From assembly GCF_043290135.1 (NCBI RefSeq), contig NW_027464589.1:3105001-3169000 (forward strand): a DNA stretch of 64,000 nt. The letters are read 5' to 3'. Positions 10,147-22,902 of the stretch are shown one piece after another; the first letter of the stretch is position 1, and the number at the start of each line of letters is the position of its first letter. Position numbers and translations under genes: made by a program. The notes beneath the pieces were generated by a model, which did not search any database, was not told where the DNA came from, and was given only the letters and a program-made list of their open reading frames with translations. Source of the DNA: Rhipicephalus microplus. Lineage: Eukaryota > Arthropoda > Arachnida > Ixodida > Ixodidae.

Positions 10147-10389
10147 TTAGGTTATTTTTATTTTATTTTTTATTTAATAATACTGTCAACCCTCGCTTGA
10201 GGGTCATAACAGGGAGGAAGTACAATATGAGTACAAACAGAACACCTAAAAAAACCACTAAGGAATTAACACAGGAAAACAGAATCGGCAGTACTTCAAC
10301 CATTACCAAAATAAGCATCGATTTCTCTGTGAAAAGTTTGCACATCGGTACTATTAATAACATGTTGTGGTAAAGAATTCCGTTGGTCT

Positions 10390-11539
10390 ATAGCATCCGG
10401 GAAAAATGACCACCGAAAGATGTCAGTGCGAGCGCTGAAAGGTTCAATGGGGGCATCATGATTCAATCTAGTGCTACGTTTTCCGGGAAGGCGTACGTAC
10501 TCGTCCTTAGGTATTTTGAAATCCCTTGGAATAAACGAAATAATGTTTTAAGATTTTGTTTCCGTCTTCGAATTTCCAGTGATTTTAAATTGCATAAATT
10601 TAGCGTATCTGTTACTGAATGCCGCCTTCTATAGCTAGAGCACACAAACCGAGCTGCACTCCTCTGAATACGTTCTAACTCGGTGACCAAGTGTTTCTGG
10701 TGAGGGCTCCAAACCACAGAGGCGTATTCCAGTCTAGGTCTAATATATGTGTGGTATGCAAGCCGCTTTACGTGTTTCGGTGTTTTATGCATCTTTGCTC
10801 TTAGAAAACACAGTTTTTTAAATGACTCAGAACAAACCGATTCATTGTGACGGTGCCAAGTTAGGTTGTTCGTATTTTCAACCCTAAGTATTTAAAAGGG
10901 GGCGTTTTACTGAGTTTATTGCTCCCGATGTTGTACTGGAACTTCAGAACATTTTTCTTGTTGGTAATGTGTACGTATGTTGTTTTTTAAAGTTAATTTG
11001 TATATCCCATTTGTAACACCACAATTCTAAATCTTCAAGGCACTTATTCAACTCGAGTTGATCATCAGTACAGCTTACAGGCATATAAATCAAACAATCA
11101 TCAGCATAAAGTTTCATCTTAACAGGTGGCTTTACAATAGTACTTATATCATTTATGTACAACAAAAACAACAGCGGGCCAAGCACGGACCCTTGAGGCA
11201 CACCTGAAAACACATCTAGCGTAGCTGAAAAAGAACCATCAATCCTCACTGCTTGCTTGCGTTTACTCAGGTAAGTGCCATTTCTATTTAAAATTTCATC
11301 ACTGAATCCCATTTTACTCAGTCTAAAAAGCAGTTTAGTGTGGTTTACCACATCAAAGGCTTTAGCGAAATCCATACAAATTACATCAACTTCTTTGCGA
11401 TTGTCTATAGCCGAGCTGAAATCATGAATTGTTTGAATCAATTGCGTCACTGTGGACTTGCCACTTCTAAATACATGCTGACAGTCATTAAGTAATTGAT
11501 TAACCTCCAAGTGAACCATGATATGCTTTGCTATTGTAT
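10390..11539 (-). pseudogene. LINE B ORF2, RT palm to C-terminus (segment 3)
   Basis: Reading right to left: fingers/palm (KHIMVHLEVNQLL, CMDFAKAFDVVNH), the primer-grip block SGVPQGSVLGPLLF, and the active site YADDC at about 11095-11109. A frameshift near 10950 ends the first frame. The C-terminal thumb-like part reappears at 10463-10792 with YIRPRLEYASVVW and RIQRSAARFV, which align by eye with LINE A's YKTFIRPTIEYANLVW and SVQRKAVRFI. This is the continuation of the RT cut by Gypsy 1. Confidence 0.82.
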
Positions 11540-11729
11540 TGTCGCAGTACAAAGCGATCAAAGCACAAGTACGCCTTGAGGCAGCGAAAGCAGCGTGTTC
11601 TCAACAGCTGAGCCACAAGATCTTCTTCGTTCTCGCGTCAAGCCAGAGGCCCACTACCTGGTGTCTGCTAAATCCCCCCATCATCGTTTTTGTCCTCATG
11701 TAGACACGGGTCATTTGCCTCCCTCTCCA
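11540..11729 (-). repeat. Gypsy 1 3' LTR
   Basis: 190 bp; on the minus strand it starts TGGAGAGGGAGGC and ends TACTGCGACA, giving TG...CA ends. It differs from the partner at 16868-17057 at about six positions (near 97% identity). No strong polypurine tract is visible just inside it. Confidence 0.93.
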
Positions 11730-11791
11730 AGAGCATCGACCCGATGCGAAGTCAATAATGCAGTTTTTGTTAAAAGATAAGTCTCACGCAA

Positions 11792-14700
11792 TCACTCGCT
11801 GACGTAAGGCTTCATGCGCACTACGTGAACGAGTTCAGGATGGTGCTGGTGACGCTTGGTACTACACGAATTGTCGGGAACAACTTCGTAAGTGACGTCA
11901 CTCAGTTGTCGCAGCACTCGGTACGGCCCAAAGAATCTTCTTAAGAGTTTTCTGATAGCCCTCGTTTCCGTACGGGTGTCCAAATCCATACTTTGTCGCC
12001 AGTTTGATAGACAACTGCTCTGCGGTGAGCATTGTAGCGGCCTGCATCGTAGTCTTGCTACTGGCGGATCCGTAAACGTGCCAGTTGTCTAGCTTCTTCC
12101 GCGCGTTCCGTAAACGTGTTGGCGTCTGGGTCGATGTCGTCACTTTCGTGCAGCAGCATCGCATCTAACATAGTTCGTACTTCTCATCCATGAACGAGGC
12201 TGAACGGGGTCATGCGGGTCGTTTCTTGCTTGGCCGTGTTGTACGCAAACGTTATGTATGGCAAGATTTCATCCCAATTTTTGTGTTCAATGTCTACGTA
12301 CATCGAAAGCATGTCTTCAATGGTTTTGTTCAGACGCTCCGTCAGCCCGTTTGTTTGTGGGTGGTAGGCAGTGGTCTTACGATGCGTTGTTCCACTCAGC
12401 ATCAGGACGTGATCCAAAAGAGCTGCCGTAAATGCGGTTCCTCTATCTGTGATCACGACGGTTGGTGCACCATGCCTCAGTACAATATTTTCAATGAAAA
12501 ATCTTGCCACCTCCGCTGCTGTACCTCTCTGAATAGCTTTTGTCTCGGCATAACGGGTCAGATAATCCGTCGCGACGATAACCCAGCGGTTTCCTGCAGT
12601 GGAAATAGGAAGTGGGCCCAAAATGTCCATGCCTATCTTGTAGAATGGAGCTGTTGGGACCTGCACGGGTTGCAGTAGGCCAGCTGGTTTAGTCGGTGGT
12701 GACTTGCGTCGCTGGCAGTCGAGACAGGTACGAACGTGGTGCTTCACTGCTGTGGTTAGTCTCGGCCAGTAATACCTTTGCTGTACTCTGGCCAACGTTC
12801 TCATGTAACCCAAATTGCCAGAGGTCACCTCGTTGTGGCATGCTTTGAGTATTTCGGTATGAAGGGCTGCTGGTATGACGAGCAGATAGGCGGATCCTGT
12901 CGACGAAAAGTTTCTTTTGTAAAGTACTTCGCCCCGTAAACAAAACGATGGCAATACTCTTGCGAAAACTCTTGGCACCTTCTGAGATCTGCCTTCCAAG
13001 TAGTTAATTAAGCCAAGCAACTCAGTGTCGTCACGTTGTTGCTGCGCAATGACGGTCGTGTCGAGGACACCGAGAAATGCCGTTTCCTCCTCCTCGGGTA
13101 GGGTTGCCGACTCAATGAATGAACGGGACAGACAGTCAGCGTCCATATGTCGCTTGCCTGACTTGTGCACGACCGTCATGTCAAACTCTTGCAGTTTTAG
13201 GCTCCAACGCGCTAATCGGCCGGTGGGATCTTTTAGATTAGTTAACCAGCAAATGAAGTGATGGTCACTAATAACTTTGAAGAGTCGGTCATACAAGTAC
13301 GGGCGAAATTTCATTACTGCCCATACTACGGCGAGGCATTCTTTCTCTGTTGTTGAATAGTTAGCCTCTGCGCGTGTTAGCGTTCGGCTTGCGTAGGCGA
13401 TCACTCTTTCTGTGTCCTCTTGCCGTTGCACAAGCACAGCCCAAGACCTACATTGCTAGCGTCTGTGTGAAGCATCGTCGGGGCTTCTTCGTCAAAGTGG
13501 GCGAGCACAGGGGGCGTTTGGAGACGTTGACGCAGGTCATTAAAGGCAGCTTCCTGTTCTTCTTTCCACTCAAAGGCAACATCTCTTGTGAGACGAGTTA
13601 GTGGCGACGCGATGCGGGCGAAGTCTGCGATAAACCGGCGATAATAGGCACAAAGGCCTTGGAAGCGTCTGACAGCCTTCTTATTGGAGGGCACTTGGAA
13701 CTGTGCGACGGCGGCAATTTTTCCAGGATCGGGCCGGACGCCTGCGTTGCTGACGACGTGACCGAGAAACTGAAGTTCGTGAAAACAGAAATGGCACTTT
13801 TCTGGTTTCAATGTTAGGCCCCCAAACCGTATGGCACGTAAAACAACTTCCAGCCTTTTGAGATGCTCGTCAAAAGTGGTCGAAAACACTATAACGTCAT
13901 CCAGATAGACTAGACACGTCTTCCACTTCAATCCCGAAAGTACCGTGTCCATAAGCCTTTCAAAAGTTGCGGGCTCGGAGCACAAACCGAAAGGCAAGAC
14001 TTTAAATTGGTATAAACCATCTGGGGTCACAAAAGCGGTTTTCTCTCGGTCTCTTGGGTCTACCTCGATCTGCCAGTATCCACTCCTCAAGTCCATGGAA
14101 GAAAAGTAGCGAGCGTGCCGAAGTCTGTCAAGGGAGTCATCAATACGTGGGAGCGGGTACACATCTTTCTTGGTCACCCGATTCAGCGTCCTGTAGTACA
14201 CGCAAAAACGCAGGGTGCCGTTCTTTTTCTTTACTAGCACTACAGGCGATGCCCAGGGGCTCTGTGACGGTTGAATGACGTCATCTGCAAGCATTTTTGC
14301 GGCTTGTTGTTGTATGGCTTCGCGTTCCTTTGAAGCTACACGATAAGGGTTCTGGTGGATAGGTCTCACCGTGTCCTCGGTGATTATTCGGTGCTTTGTC
14401 AAAGGTGTTCGACCAACTCGTGATGTCGTTGAAAAGCAGTCGCGGAATTCGGCTAGCAGCTGAAGAAGTCTCTGTCGCTCGTCCTTTGACAGAGTGGTGC
14501 CAACATCGAGAATGGGTTCTGGTTCTTGATTAGGCTCTTCGTCCAATACCGACAAACATAAACTGCCTTGCATTCCTACAATATTGTCGTACAAAGCGAT
14601 AGCTGTGCCCTTCGGAAGGTGCCGGCGCTCAGCACTAAAGTTCGTCAGAAGTAAATTCGTGCGTCCACCAGTGAGACGGTCGATACCTCGGGCGACCAAA

Positions 14701-15297
14701 ATGCCATGACTAAATAGCAGCGAGCCAATTTGGTCAGCAATGCCTTCGCCATCAAACGCTTCGTCGCCTTCTACTGAAACAAGAGTGCATGACCGGGGCG
14801 GGACGACCACATCATCATCAATTATACGTAAAGTGTTGCGTATTTCGTCTGAACAGTCAACTAAACCAGGGCTGTTGCGGAATGTAATTGAACGGTCCGG
14901 GATGTTGATGACGGCACCATATTCTCTTAAGAAGTCCATCCCTATGATCAAGTCCTTGCAACACGAGGTGAGGATGACGAACGTCGCCACGAAAGAAGAG
15001 CCACCGATGTTGAGTCTTGCTGTACACCTTCCGATAGGCATCAACAGCTGGCCACCTGCTGTCCTCAGGTGAGGTCCCGTCCACGTAGTCTTCACTTTTT
15101 TGAGGCGTACGGCAAGGTTTTCACTTATGATAGAAAAGTCGGCGCCGGTGTCAACTAAGGCTGTTACTTGCTGTCCGTCTACCGAAACGGTACAATCTGT
15201 GGTCACAGTTTCGTCGGTGTTATAACTTCTCGGCTTTACGGCGTCCTGTGGTACAAGTAACGGGGGCTTTTTTTCGTCGCCTTGACGGCCTGCAACC
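11792..15297 (-). pseudogene. Gypsy 1 pol (protease, RT, RNase H, integrase), frameshifted
   Basis: Protease: ALVDTGADFSII near 15155 (aspartyl active site DTGA) and LIIGMDFL near 14955. RT: SPWASPVVLVKKKNG, RYFSSMDLRSGYWQI and the YLDDV active site near 13900. A frameshift near 13437 divides the RNase H region: HTDASNVGLG on one side, IAYASRTLTRAEANYSTTEKE on the other. Integrase: an H/C zinc region ending CLDCQRR, then GMDILGP, VITDRGTAF and NGLTERLNKT, the D,D(35)E triad. Another frameshift falls near 12190. The C-terminal GPY/F module is seen as FFGPYRVLRQLSDVTYEV at 11880-11945. Integrase would insert the cDNA; here the chain is broken. Confidence 0.92.
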
Positions 15298-15319
15298 TCA
15301 CCCCCGGAGGTCGCCGCTT

Positions 15320-16685
15320 TCAGTTTCCCCGGCGTGGACTTGGTGACCTCCTTCCACTGACGTCGGCTGTAGTTCGGTGGCGCGACGAAGGCGAATATGC
15401 CGGAGACAGAGAGCGTGGTCGACGTCCCAAACCTGGCTGGTAATCAGGCACACTGTCGTTATTATTGGCACGGCGGTTGTCAAAATGGGACTGAGACAAG
15501 GGGAGTCCTTGAGAATGAGTGTCCCGGCGTGGTGCGTAGCCATCGGTGGCGCGTCGATCGTCATACCATTGCCGAAGAGGTCGAAACATATCTACGCGGT
15601 GCCAGCAATGGCGGGAAATGTGGCCCACACCTCCTCAGGTAAAACAAAGCGGGCGCCTATCTACAGTGCGCCAGGCGTCTGTTTTACGAAGCTGTGGACG
15701 CCGCAACGGCTCGTAATGTGGCAAATGCCGTGTCTCGTTCGGAAGCGGCTCTTGGTACGGCGGCATTTCGTACGGCGGTACGACGGCAGGGCGCCGCGGT
15801 GTCTGTTCTTGCAGTGGCGACCAAGAAACGGCTGCCGATGGCTGGCGGTACGACGGCGCAACGGGCGGCGGGCGGCGAAGCGCGGCTGCGTAGCTCATAG
15901 GTCGTTGATCGTCAGTAGGATCAGCTGTTGAAAATGCTTGGCGTATTTCTTCGCGGACGACTTCAGCGACAGACGCCGTGGGTGGTTCCGTGACCAGATT
16001 CCAGAACTTCAGCAGCTCTTCGCGAACAATCTCTCTTATTAAATCGCGCAGCGAGCTTTGATTGTCAGATGTCGTAGCGGCGACTTGCATGTGGGCGCTT
16101 CCGGACAAGCGATCGTATTGTCGGCATCGTAGGTGAAGCGCCCGTTCGATAGCCGTAGCTTCTTTGATGAAGTCTGTCACGGTGCTTGGCGGGTTCCGCA
16201 GAAGTCCGGCGAACAATTGCTCTTTAACGCCGCGCATGAGGTAGCGCAATTTTTTGTCGTCGGTCATGAGCGGGTCAGCTTTACGGAAGAGACGCGCCAT
16301 GTCCTCAGCGAACATTGCGACCGTTTCATTGGGTTTCTGAACCCGTAGCTCGAGTAAATGCTGCGCACGTTCGCGCCGGTCGACATCAGCAAATGTGTCA
16401 ATCATCCCTCTTTTAAAGTCACTCCATGATGACAAACTGCCTTCTCTGTTCTCGTACCAAGTTCTAGCGCTGTCGTCGAGATAAAAATAGGCACGGGAAA
16501 GCCTTTGTTCAAGGGACCACTGGTTGGTGTTAGCGACACGTTCATAGGGATCAAGCCATTCTTCGACGTCTTCATGTGCTCCACCACCAAAGCGATCAGG
16601 CACCAGCGGTGAAAAAAAAGGTTACCTGAGATGGGGTTGGCAAACTACTGTCTCGTAGTAACTGTTGTGGTTTGGCGGTGGCCAT
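15320..16685 (-). pseudogene. Gypsy 1 gag, with frameshift and zinc-knuckle nonsense mutation
   Basis: The likely start is the ATG at 16685 (MATAKPQQLLRDSS). A frameshift falls in the eight-A run (+ strand) at 16612-16619, after which the capsid part follows: VEEWLDPYERVANTNQW, ARTWYENREG, LRYLMRGVKEQLFAGLL. The single CCHC knuckle should read C-x2-C-x4-H-x4-C. Here CFT is followed by TGA where the second cysteine belongs (~15635), then GGVGHISRHC continues in frame. A one-base change from a cysteine codon explains it. The rest is an Arg/Pro/Ser-rich tail. Gag packages the element's RNA; this copy cannot make the full protein. Confidence 0.9.
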
Positions 16686-16867
16686 TGGTAGATCTGAGCG
16701 GTGCTTTGTAGAGTGTTCCTGTGAGAGAGTGAACTCTGGAAGGAGGCCTCGCATTCGACGACTGAAGCGATGCACGGGAGTGTCGACAAGTGCTTCTGGG
16801 CTGGATGAACGGCTCCCCGTGGGAGTGTGGAGCATCAGGCGGGGTCGCGGGCCAGCACCTCCACCAG

Positions 16868-17057
16868 TGTCGCAGTACAACGCGATCAAAGCACAAGTAC
16901 GCCTTGAGGCAGCGAAAGCAGCGTGTTCTCAACAGCTGAGCCACAAGATCTTCTTCGTTCTCGCGTCAAGCCAGAGGCTCACTACCAGGTGTCCGCTAAA
17001 TCCCCCCATCATCGTTTTTTTCCACATGTAGACACGGGTCATTTGCCTCCCTCTCCA
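16868..17057 (-). repeat. Gypsy 1 5' LTR
   Basis: 190-bp partner of the LTR at 11540-11729, with the same TG...CA ends. It lies upstream of gag in element orientation, next to the likely primer-binding site. Confidence 0.93.
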
Positions 17058-17308
17058 CTGTGACCACAATATGCTTTATGACTTTGCAGCAAACAGACGT
17101 CAGTGACACAGGACGATAGTTGCTAATAATTATTCGGCTGCCGGCTTTAAACAAAGGTATGATAATTGCGCAGAGCCAGTTCTGTGGAATAAAGTGAGTT
17201 TCTAAAGATTTTTTAAAGATAATAACAAGGAAGAACGATACCCATTCTGCGTATCTTTTCAGAAAAGCAGTTGGTATCTTGTCCGGGCCGCTAGCCTTCT
17301 TTGCATCC
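17058..17308 (-). pseudogene. LINE B ORF2, N-terminal RT fragment (segment 2)
   Basis: The minus strand encodes DAKKASGPDKIPTAFLKRYAEWV, then IIPLFKAGSRI and ISNYRPVSLTSVCCKVIKHIV, the first conserved RT blocks. It aligns with LINE A's PGPDNIPNEFLTRYAKWV and NYRPISLTSTICKIFEHII. It is bounded by Gypsy 1 on the left and the I-like LINE on the right. Its right end, 17292-17308 (TAGCCTTCTTTGCATCC), is one copy of the target duplication made by the I-like LINE. Confidence 0.88.
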
Positions 17309-17833
17309 CGCAGGGGCGCCTGCGCAAGTAGGCGTTTGGTGTGTAGCGACACCACGGACCCGAGCTAACGGGGGAGTTTCTACTTCCTCCCACGCCTAGC
17401 CGTGCGTGGCTTTGCCGTGTCCGGGGAAAAGGGGATCCTGGGGTTGAGCCGATGCTGGGTGATTGGACCTTTAAGGCCCCCCGGCAGAGGCAACACACCC
17501 CTTTGGCCCCGGCTTCACGTAGACGGCACCCCTGGGCTGACCCACCCAGGGGAAATCGGCAGTCGCCTTTTCCTATCTCTCTTTCCCTACATCTTCGTCT
17601 TTATCTCCTACTATTTATCTGTCCTGTCTTCTACTCTCTTCCGTTTACTTCCAAACTTCCTGGCGGCTAGGGTTAACCCTGTGCAAATAGCCTACCTTGG
17701 TCTAGGCCCATTGGGTTGTAGTAGCGTTGTACGGCTGGCGTCTGCAGGTTTTATCATCCGCAAACTTGTAGCGCCCCCTCGTTGGGCTCCGTGGTGGGTG
17801 GCCGCCAACGCTTCTGAAGAAAATTAAACTGGC

Positions 17834-19017
17834 ATGCATACAGCATTTCCCTTATTAAGTGATCGTACCGCCTTAAAGCGCGTACGCACCGAAGACTTAC
17901 GCTTTTTTAACCGATCAACTGAAAACTTCCCCCATTTTCATGTTATAAATAGTGAGATAACCAGCAAGCAAGCCAGAACTGTATCCCCCTTTGTAGTAGC
18001 CAGATGTCTCACAGAAACTCTTGGAGCCGGGTACAAAGTTACCGAAATGGCCAGCGAAGACCTCCTCCTTGAAGTTCGAGAAAAATAACAGTTTGAAAAG
18101 CTACAGAACCTTTCAACTTTTGGTGACACTCCCATCACTGTAACGCCACACAGATCTATGAACACAACCCGTGGAGTAGTATCTGATGCTCATTTGCTCG
18201 GCTTGACTGAAGAGGAACTTCTGGAGGGGTGGAAGAGTCAGAATGTGACCAATGTACAAAGGATCATCATTAGAAGAGGCAACAATGTAACACCAACGAA
18301 ACACCTAATACTCACATTCGCTTCCAGTAATCTGCCAGAAAGTATTCAAACAGGGTACACGAAGACGTCGATCAGACCATACATACCTAACCCACGTCGT
18401 TGTTTGAAATGCCAGAAGTATGGACATGGCTCACAAAGCTGTCGTGGTCACCAAACTTGTGCACAATGTGGAGTGCCAGGCCACAATTCTGACAATTCCA
18501 AAGAGCCATCACACTGTGTGAACTGTGGCGGAAATGATGCCGCATACTCACGGTCTTGCTCATTTTGGAAAAAGAAAAAGAAATAATCACTCTTAAAGCC
18601 AAAGAAATTATCACATTCAAAGAAGCAAGACGAAGAGTGTCCCCATTTTACGGCACAACATACGCTGATGCGGCGCGTCAGGGGGCAACACCGCACCAGC
18701 CCTCGCCACCCCTTCGGCCAGCGCAGAGCGAGCCGTCGGCTGTGGCGCCTGCCCCCAAGGTGGCAGTAGTTCAGTGTACTCCGCCTCCAAGCGAATTGAG
18801 GCCGGAGACTCCAGGGTCCTCTGGTCTCAAGGCCTCATCTCACCAGGTGAGGCCTAAAGTCCAAACCACCAGCTCGCATGTGCGGCCATCCGGTGCCTCT
18901 GAGGAGGCAATGGATACAACGGTACCCTTGGTACCGAAAGAGCAGCGCGCCTCCTTGGAGCGCGCCAAGAAAAACAAAAAACCAATAACGGGGCCGGACG
19001 ACCATCCTGCCACCTGA
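17834..19017 (+). pseudogene. I-like LINE ORF1 (gag-like, CCHC knuckles), disrupted
   Basis: Starts at the ATG at 17834. An in-frame TAA at 18086-18088 interrupts it, but the same frame continues (QFEKLQNLSTFGDTP) to 18586. Three cysteine knuckles follow one another at about 18400-18560: CLKCQKYGHGSQSC (intact CCHC), CAQCGVPGHNSDNSK (last Cys replaced by Ser) and CVNCGGNDAAYSRSC. An A-rich run near 18570-18590 carries a frameshift, after which an Arg/Pro/Ser-rich tail with YADAARQG runs to 19017. The protein family binds element RNA; this copy is not functional. Confidence 0.85.
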
Positions 19018-19082
19018 ATTAACGAGCTCACTCCAACACAGGATACTCTTTGTACACACAGCTGCATCCCTCTTGTATAAAT

Positions 19083-22000
19083 ATGCAGACAGAAATATTA
19101 CAGTGGAACATCCGAGGCCTTCTTCGAAACCCTGATGACTTACAAGAACTCCTCCATGAATACAATCCAAGAGTGCCGTGTGTACAAGAGACACACTTAA
19201 AACGAACCAACACAAACTTTTTACGTAACTACGTAATCTTCCGAAAGGATAGAGATGATGCCATGCCACCATTCGGTGGTGTAGCGGTTATAGTTAGTCA
19301 AGGTATAGCATGTACACAATTACCCCTTCAAACTTCCCTCGAGGCGGTGGCTGTCCGAGCAGTTATTCTAAACAAACTTGTCACAGTCTGCTATTTGTAC
19401 ATACCTCGGCACCACCGTCTTGAAAAACTTCAATTTCAGTCTTTAATAGACGAACTACCGGAACCTTATCTGGTCCTTGGGGACCTGAACGCACATAATG
19501 GCCTGTTGGGTGACTCTCGCTGTGATGCACGAGGTCGTCTCATTGAACAATTCCTCATTTCATCAGGTGCTTGTCTGTTGAATACGAAAGAGGCAACATA
19601 CTATAGCCTTGCCAAGAAAACTTACTTTTCCATAGACCTTAGTATCGCATCTGCTTCACTTGTACCGTTACTTCAGTTGAAAGTCATAAATAAACCATAC
19701 GGAAGTGACAATTTTCCTTTAGTTTTGAGTACACCAATAGTATATGAATGTCCTCCACATGTTCCCAAATGGCTGGTAAACAAAGCCGACTGGGAACAAT
19801 TTCAAAAGCTTACTCACCTAAATTGGACTGACATATGCGGATTAGGCATAAATGAAACTGTGCAGTACTTCACGGCCTTTCTTACTGACGCAGCAGCCAA
19901 GTGTATTCCACAAACATCTTGACTGCCCGGCAAACGACACGTCCCGTGGTGGAACACTGAGTGTCAGAATGCGCGAAAGGAACAGAACAGGGCATGGTGG
20001 TTGCTGCGGAACTCGCCGACAGCGGAAAACCTTGAGAGCTTTAAGAAAAAAAAATCTCGAGGCAGGAGAAAGCGTCGGCAGGCCAGAAGAGAAGATGGCA
20101 CAAGTTTTTATCAGGGATAAATTTATATACACAAGAGGCTAAAGTCTGGAACATGGTCGGTAGGATAGCAGGAAAACAAGTACACACACTTCCACTCGTA
20201 AACACTCAGGGTGATACCATGGAAGATCAGGCAAACTTCCTCGGTGCAAACTTTGAACGGGTATCCAGCTCGTCTCACTATACTGACACATTCCAAAAAT
20301 ACAGAACAAGAATAGAAAAGCAGAAACTCGAACACAAACCCACTAGATACGAGGCATATAACCAAGCTTTCAGTCTAGCTGAGCTCCGAACATCTCTAAA
20401 CTCCTGCAGTACTTCTGCCCCAGGTTCTGACCGTGTGGTGTATGAAATGTTAAAAAACCTACCAGCAGAAACACGAAAGACCCTACTTTGTACAATGCTA
20501 TCTGGTTTTCTGGCACTATCCGTACCTCCTGGAAAGAGGCTATTATTATTCCCATTTTGAAAGAGGGCAAGGACCCTTCTTTAGCTTCAAGTTATAGGCC
20601 TATTGCACTTACAAGCTGCTTGTGCAAAGTCTTCGAAAAAATGATAAACTGCCGACTTGTACATATCCATAAAACAAACAATTTGCTCGACCCATTTCAG
20701 TGCGGGTTTCGAGAAAGTAGATCCACCACAGACCACCTTGTTCGTATCGAGGCACAGATCAGAGACGCCTTCGTTCATAAACAATATTTTCTCTCTGTGT
20801 TCCTCGATATCGAAAGGGCTTATGATACAACATGGCGTTTTAGAATTTCAAGAGACCTGTCCCACTTTGGTGTGCGCGGAAGAATGTTTCACATAATCGA
20901 AAGTTACCTGTCAAACCGGACATTCCGTGTCCGTGTGGGCAGTGTTCTCTCACAAACATTTGTCCAGGAAACAGGCGTGCTACAAGGTGGTGTACTTAGT
21001 TGCACACTTTTTATTATCAAAATAATTTCCTTGCACTTGTCCATCCCCCGCAATATGTTCTATTGTACATATGTCGACGACGTTCAGCATGGCTTCAAGT
21101 CATGCAACTTGGCAATGTGTGAGCGGCAGGTTCAGCTGGGTTTAAACAAGGTATCCAAATGGGCAGAAGAAAACGGATTTCGACTTAACCCACAAAAAAG
21201 CACGTGTGTCTTGTTCTCTCGAAAGAGAGGCATGCACTCCGAACCTGACATTCGTTTGAATGGGCAACGTCTGTCTGTCAAAGCCGAGCATAAATTCTTA
21301 GGCTTAATCTTGGACAAGAAGTTGACCTTCGTACCGCACATCAAATATTTAAAAACAAAATGTTTAAAAGCCATGAATGTTATAAAAGTGTTGTCACGTA
21401 CTACATGGAGTAGCGATAGGCAATGGCTCATGAATCTGTATCGAAGCCTCATTCGCACCCGCTTAGATTATCAGTCTGCAACTCAAAGTGCTTTGAAGAT
21501 GCTGGACCCCGTGCACCACTTGGGCATCCGCCTTTCTACGGGTGCTTTTCGCGCCAGCCCCGTAGAAAGTCTTTATGTTGAGTCAAATGAGTGGTCGCTT
21601 CATCTGAAGAGAACTTACATGTCCTTTGTTTATTTCCTTAAGGTGAAAGCAGATAAGCAGCACCCCTCATACTCTACTATTAATGATTTGTCGAGCTCAT
21701 TTCTGTTTCAAAACAGGCCTTCGATGAGGCAGCCCTTCTCAGTTCGCCTGAAAAGTCTAGCTGAGGAAACTGGAGTCTCACTTGAACACAGTTTAATGGC
21801 CCCTGTAGCATATCCACCACCGTGGCAATAGCAGACTATAGACTGCGATGTGTCCTTTCTAGAAGTTACAAAACATGCGCCTATTGCCCATATCTGAACA
21901 TACTTCCTGGAACTGCAACACAAATACACACGTCCTGAGTTCTTTACAGATGCCTGCAAGTCCAACTCGTCTGTGTCCTACGCTGCTGTCGGCCCGTCCT

Positions 22001-22782
22001 ATTCGGATGCTGGCCCTCTACATCCAGGCACAAGTATCTTCACAGCGGAAGCTTACACGATGCTTGTGGCAGCTAAACACATCAAAAAATTACAAATACA
22101 AAAAGCAGTAATTTACACAGACTCTCTCAGTGTGGTAACGGCTCTGCACAGTCTTAAAAAACAAGAAACCCCGGTCCTCGTCTCACTTTACTCCATTTTA
22201 TGCACACTCTACACGCTCAACCAACATGTTGTAGTGTGCTGGGTGCCAGGGCACCGAGAGATTCAAGGCAACGTGAGGGCGGATCAGCTCGCTGCATCCG
22301 TCCACAAAAGCACTGCCCCTACACCCATATCAATCCCGGCCCTTGATCTTAAGCCATCTCTCAAACGAAACCTCAGGGTATACTGACACAGCAAGTGGGA
22401 TACACACACACAAAACAAACTACACATTATTAAGCCTCACCTTGGTCATTGGCTGCCAGTATCAAAATCGCGTCATACAGAGGTAATACTAACGAGACTC
22501 AGGATAGGACACACATACACGACACACACATATCTTTTGTCCGGTGGCGATCCACCATTGTGTGACAGATGTGGTGAAGCATTAGGAGTCCTTCACATGT
22601 TAATTCTGTGCAAACACTTAGAATCTCTAAGAAAACAGCATTTTCCGTTACCCTACCGACAACATATACCTTTACACCCTGCAATGTTCGTTGGTAGGGA
22701 ACCGCTTTTTACTTATAAATCATTGTTAGGGTTTTTAAAAGAAATTCATAATTTTGATATCATATACCCGGGCATTCCGTAG
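19083..22782 (+). pseudogene. I-like LINE ORF2 (endonuclease, RT, RNase H), disrupted
   Basis: The likely start is the ATG at 19083 (MQTEILQWNIRGLL). Endonuclease: VQETHL (catalytic Glu), LGDLNAHN, then GSDNFP where SDHFP is expected, so the catalytic His appears lost. An in-frame TGA at 19920 precedes PWWNTECQNARKEQNRAWW. RT resumes after a frameshift near 20510: SYRPIALTSCLCKVFEKM, FLDIERAYD, GVLQGGVLS, and the YVDD active site near 21075. RNase H (21973-22386): TAEAYTM, YTDSLSVV, CWVPGHREI and RADQLA. A CxxC-type zinc motif, CDRCGEALGVLHMLILC, lies near 22565. At least five lesions are visible. Confidence 0.88.
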
Positions 22783-22902
22783 CACGACCTCTGCAGAGAG
22801 GTTTTCGCTGCGGTGGCTACACAACAAAGCACTTGCCTCGTGGCCCTTGGACGCAAAGGTACGAACGTGTGAGGCACTTGTGCTAATGCCATACATGTCC
22901 AC

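Larger units (their letters stand above)
11540..17057 (-). mobile_element. Gypsy 1, LTR retrotransposon inserted in LINE B
   Basis: A 5.5-kb element with two 190-bp LTRs (about six differences), gag, and a pol with protease, RT, RNase H and integrase, in that order on the minus strand. The RT-RNase H-integrase order marks it as Ty3/Gypsy. Just inside the 5' LTR (16867 leftwards) the sequence CTGGTGGAGGTGCTGG is the likely primer-binding site. No envelope-like ORF is present. A clear target duplication was not found; flanks are only similar (ACAG versus ACAA). Gag and pol have several stops and frameshifts, so the copy is dead. Confidence 0.93.

Noticed and set aside
12190..12678. 162-codon plus-strand ORF and other plus-strand ORFs in 11500-17000
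   Set aside because: Antisense to Gypsy 1 integrase and gag; no independent motif.
17058..17300. A separate RT fragment unrelated to neighbours
   Set aside because: Target duplications and continuity of RT motifs show it is the middle piece of LINE B.
17402..17827. 141-codon ORF in the I-like LINE 5' region
   Set aside because: GC-rich untranslated leader; the zinc-knuckle ORF1 begins at 17834 in a different context.
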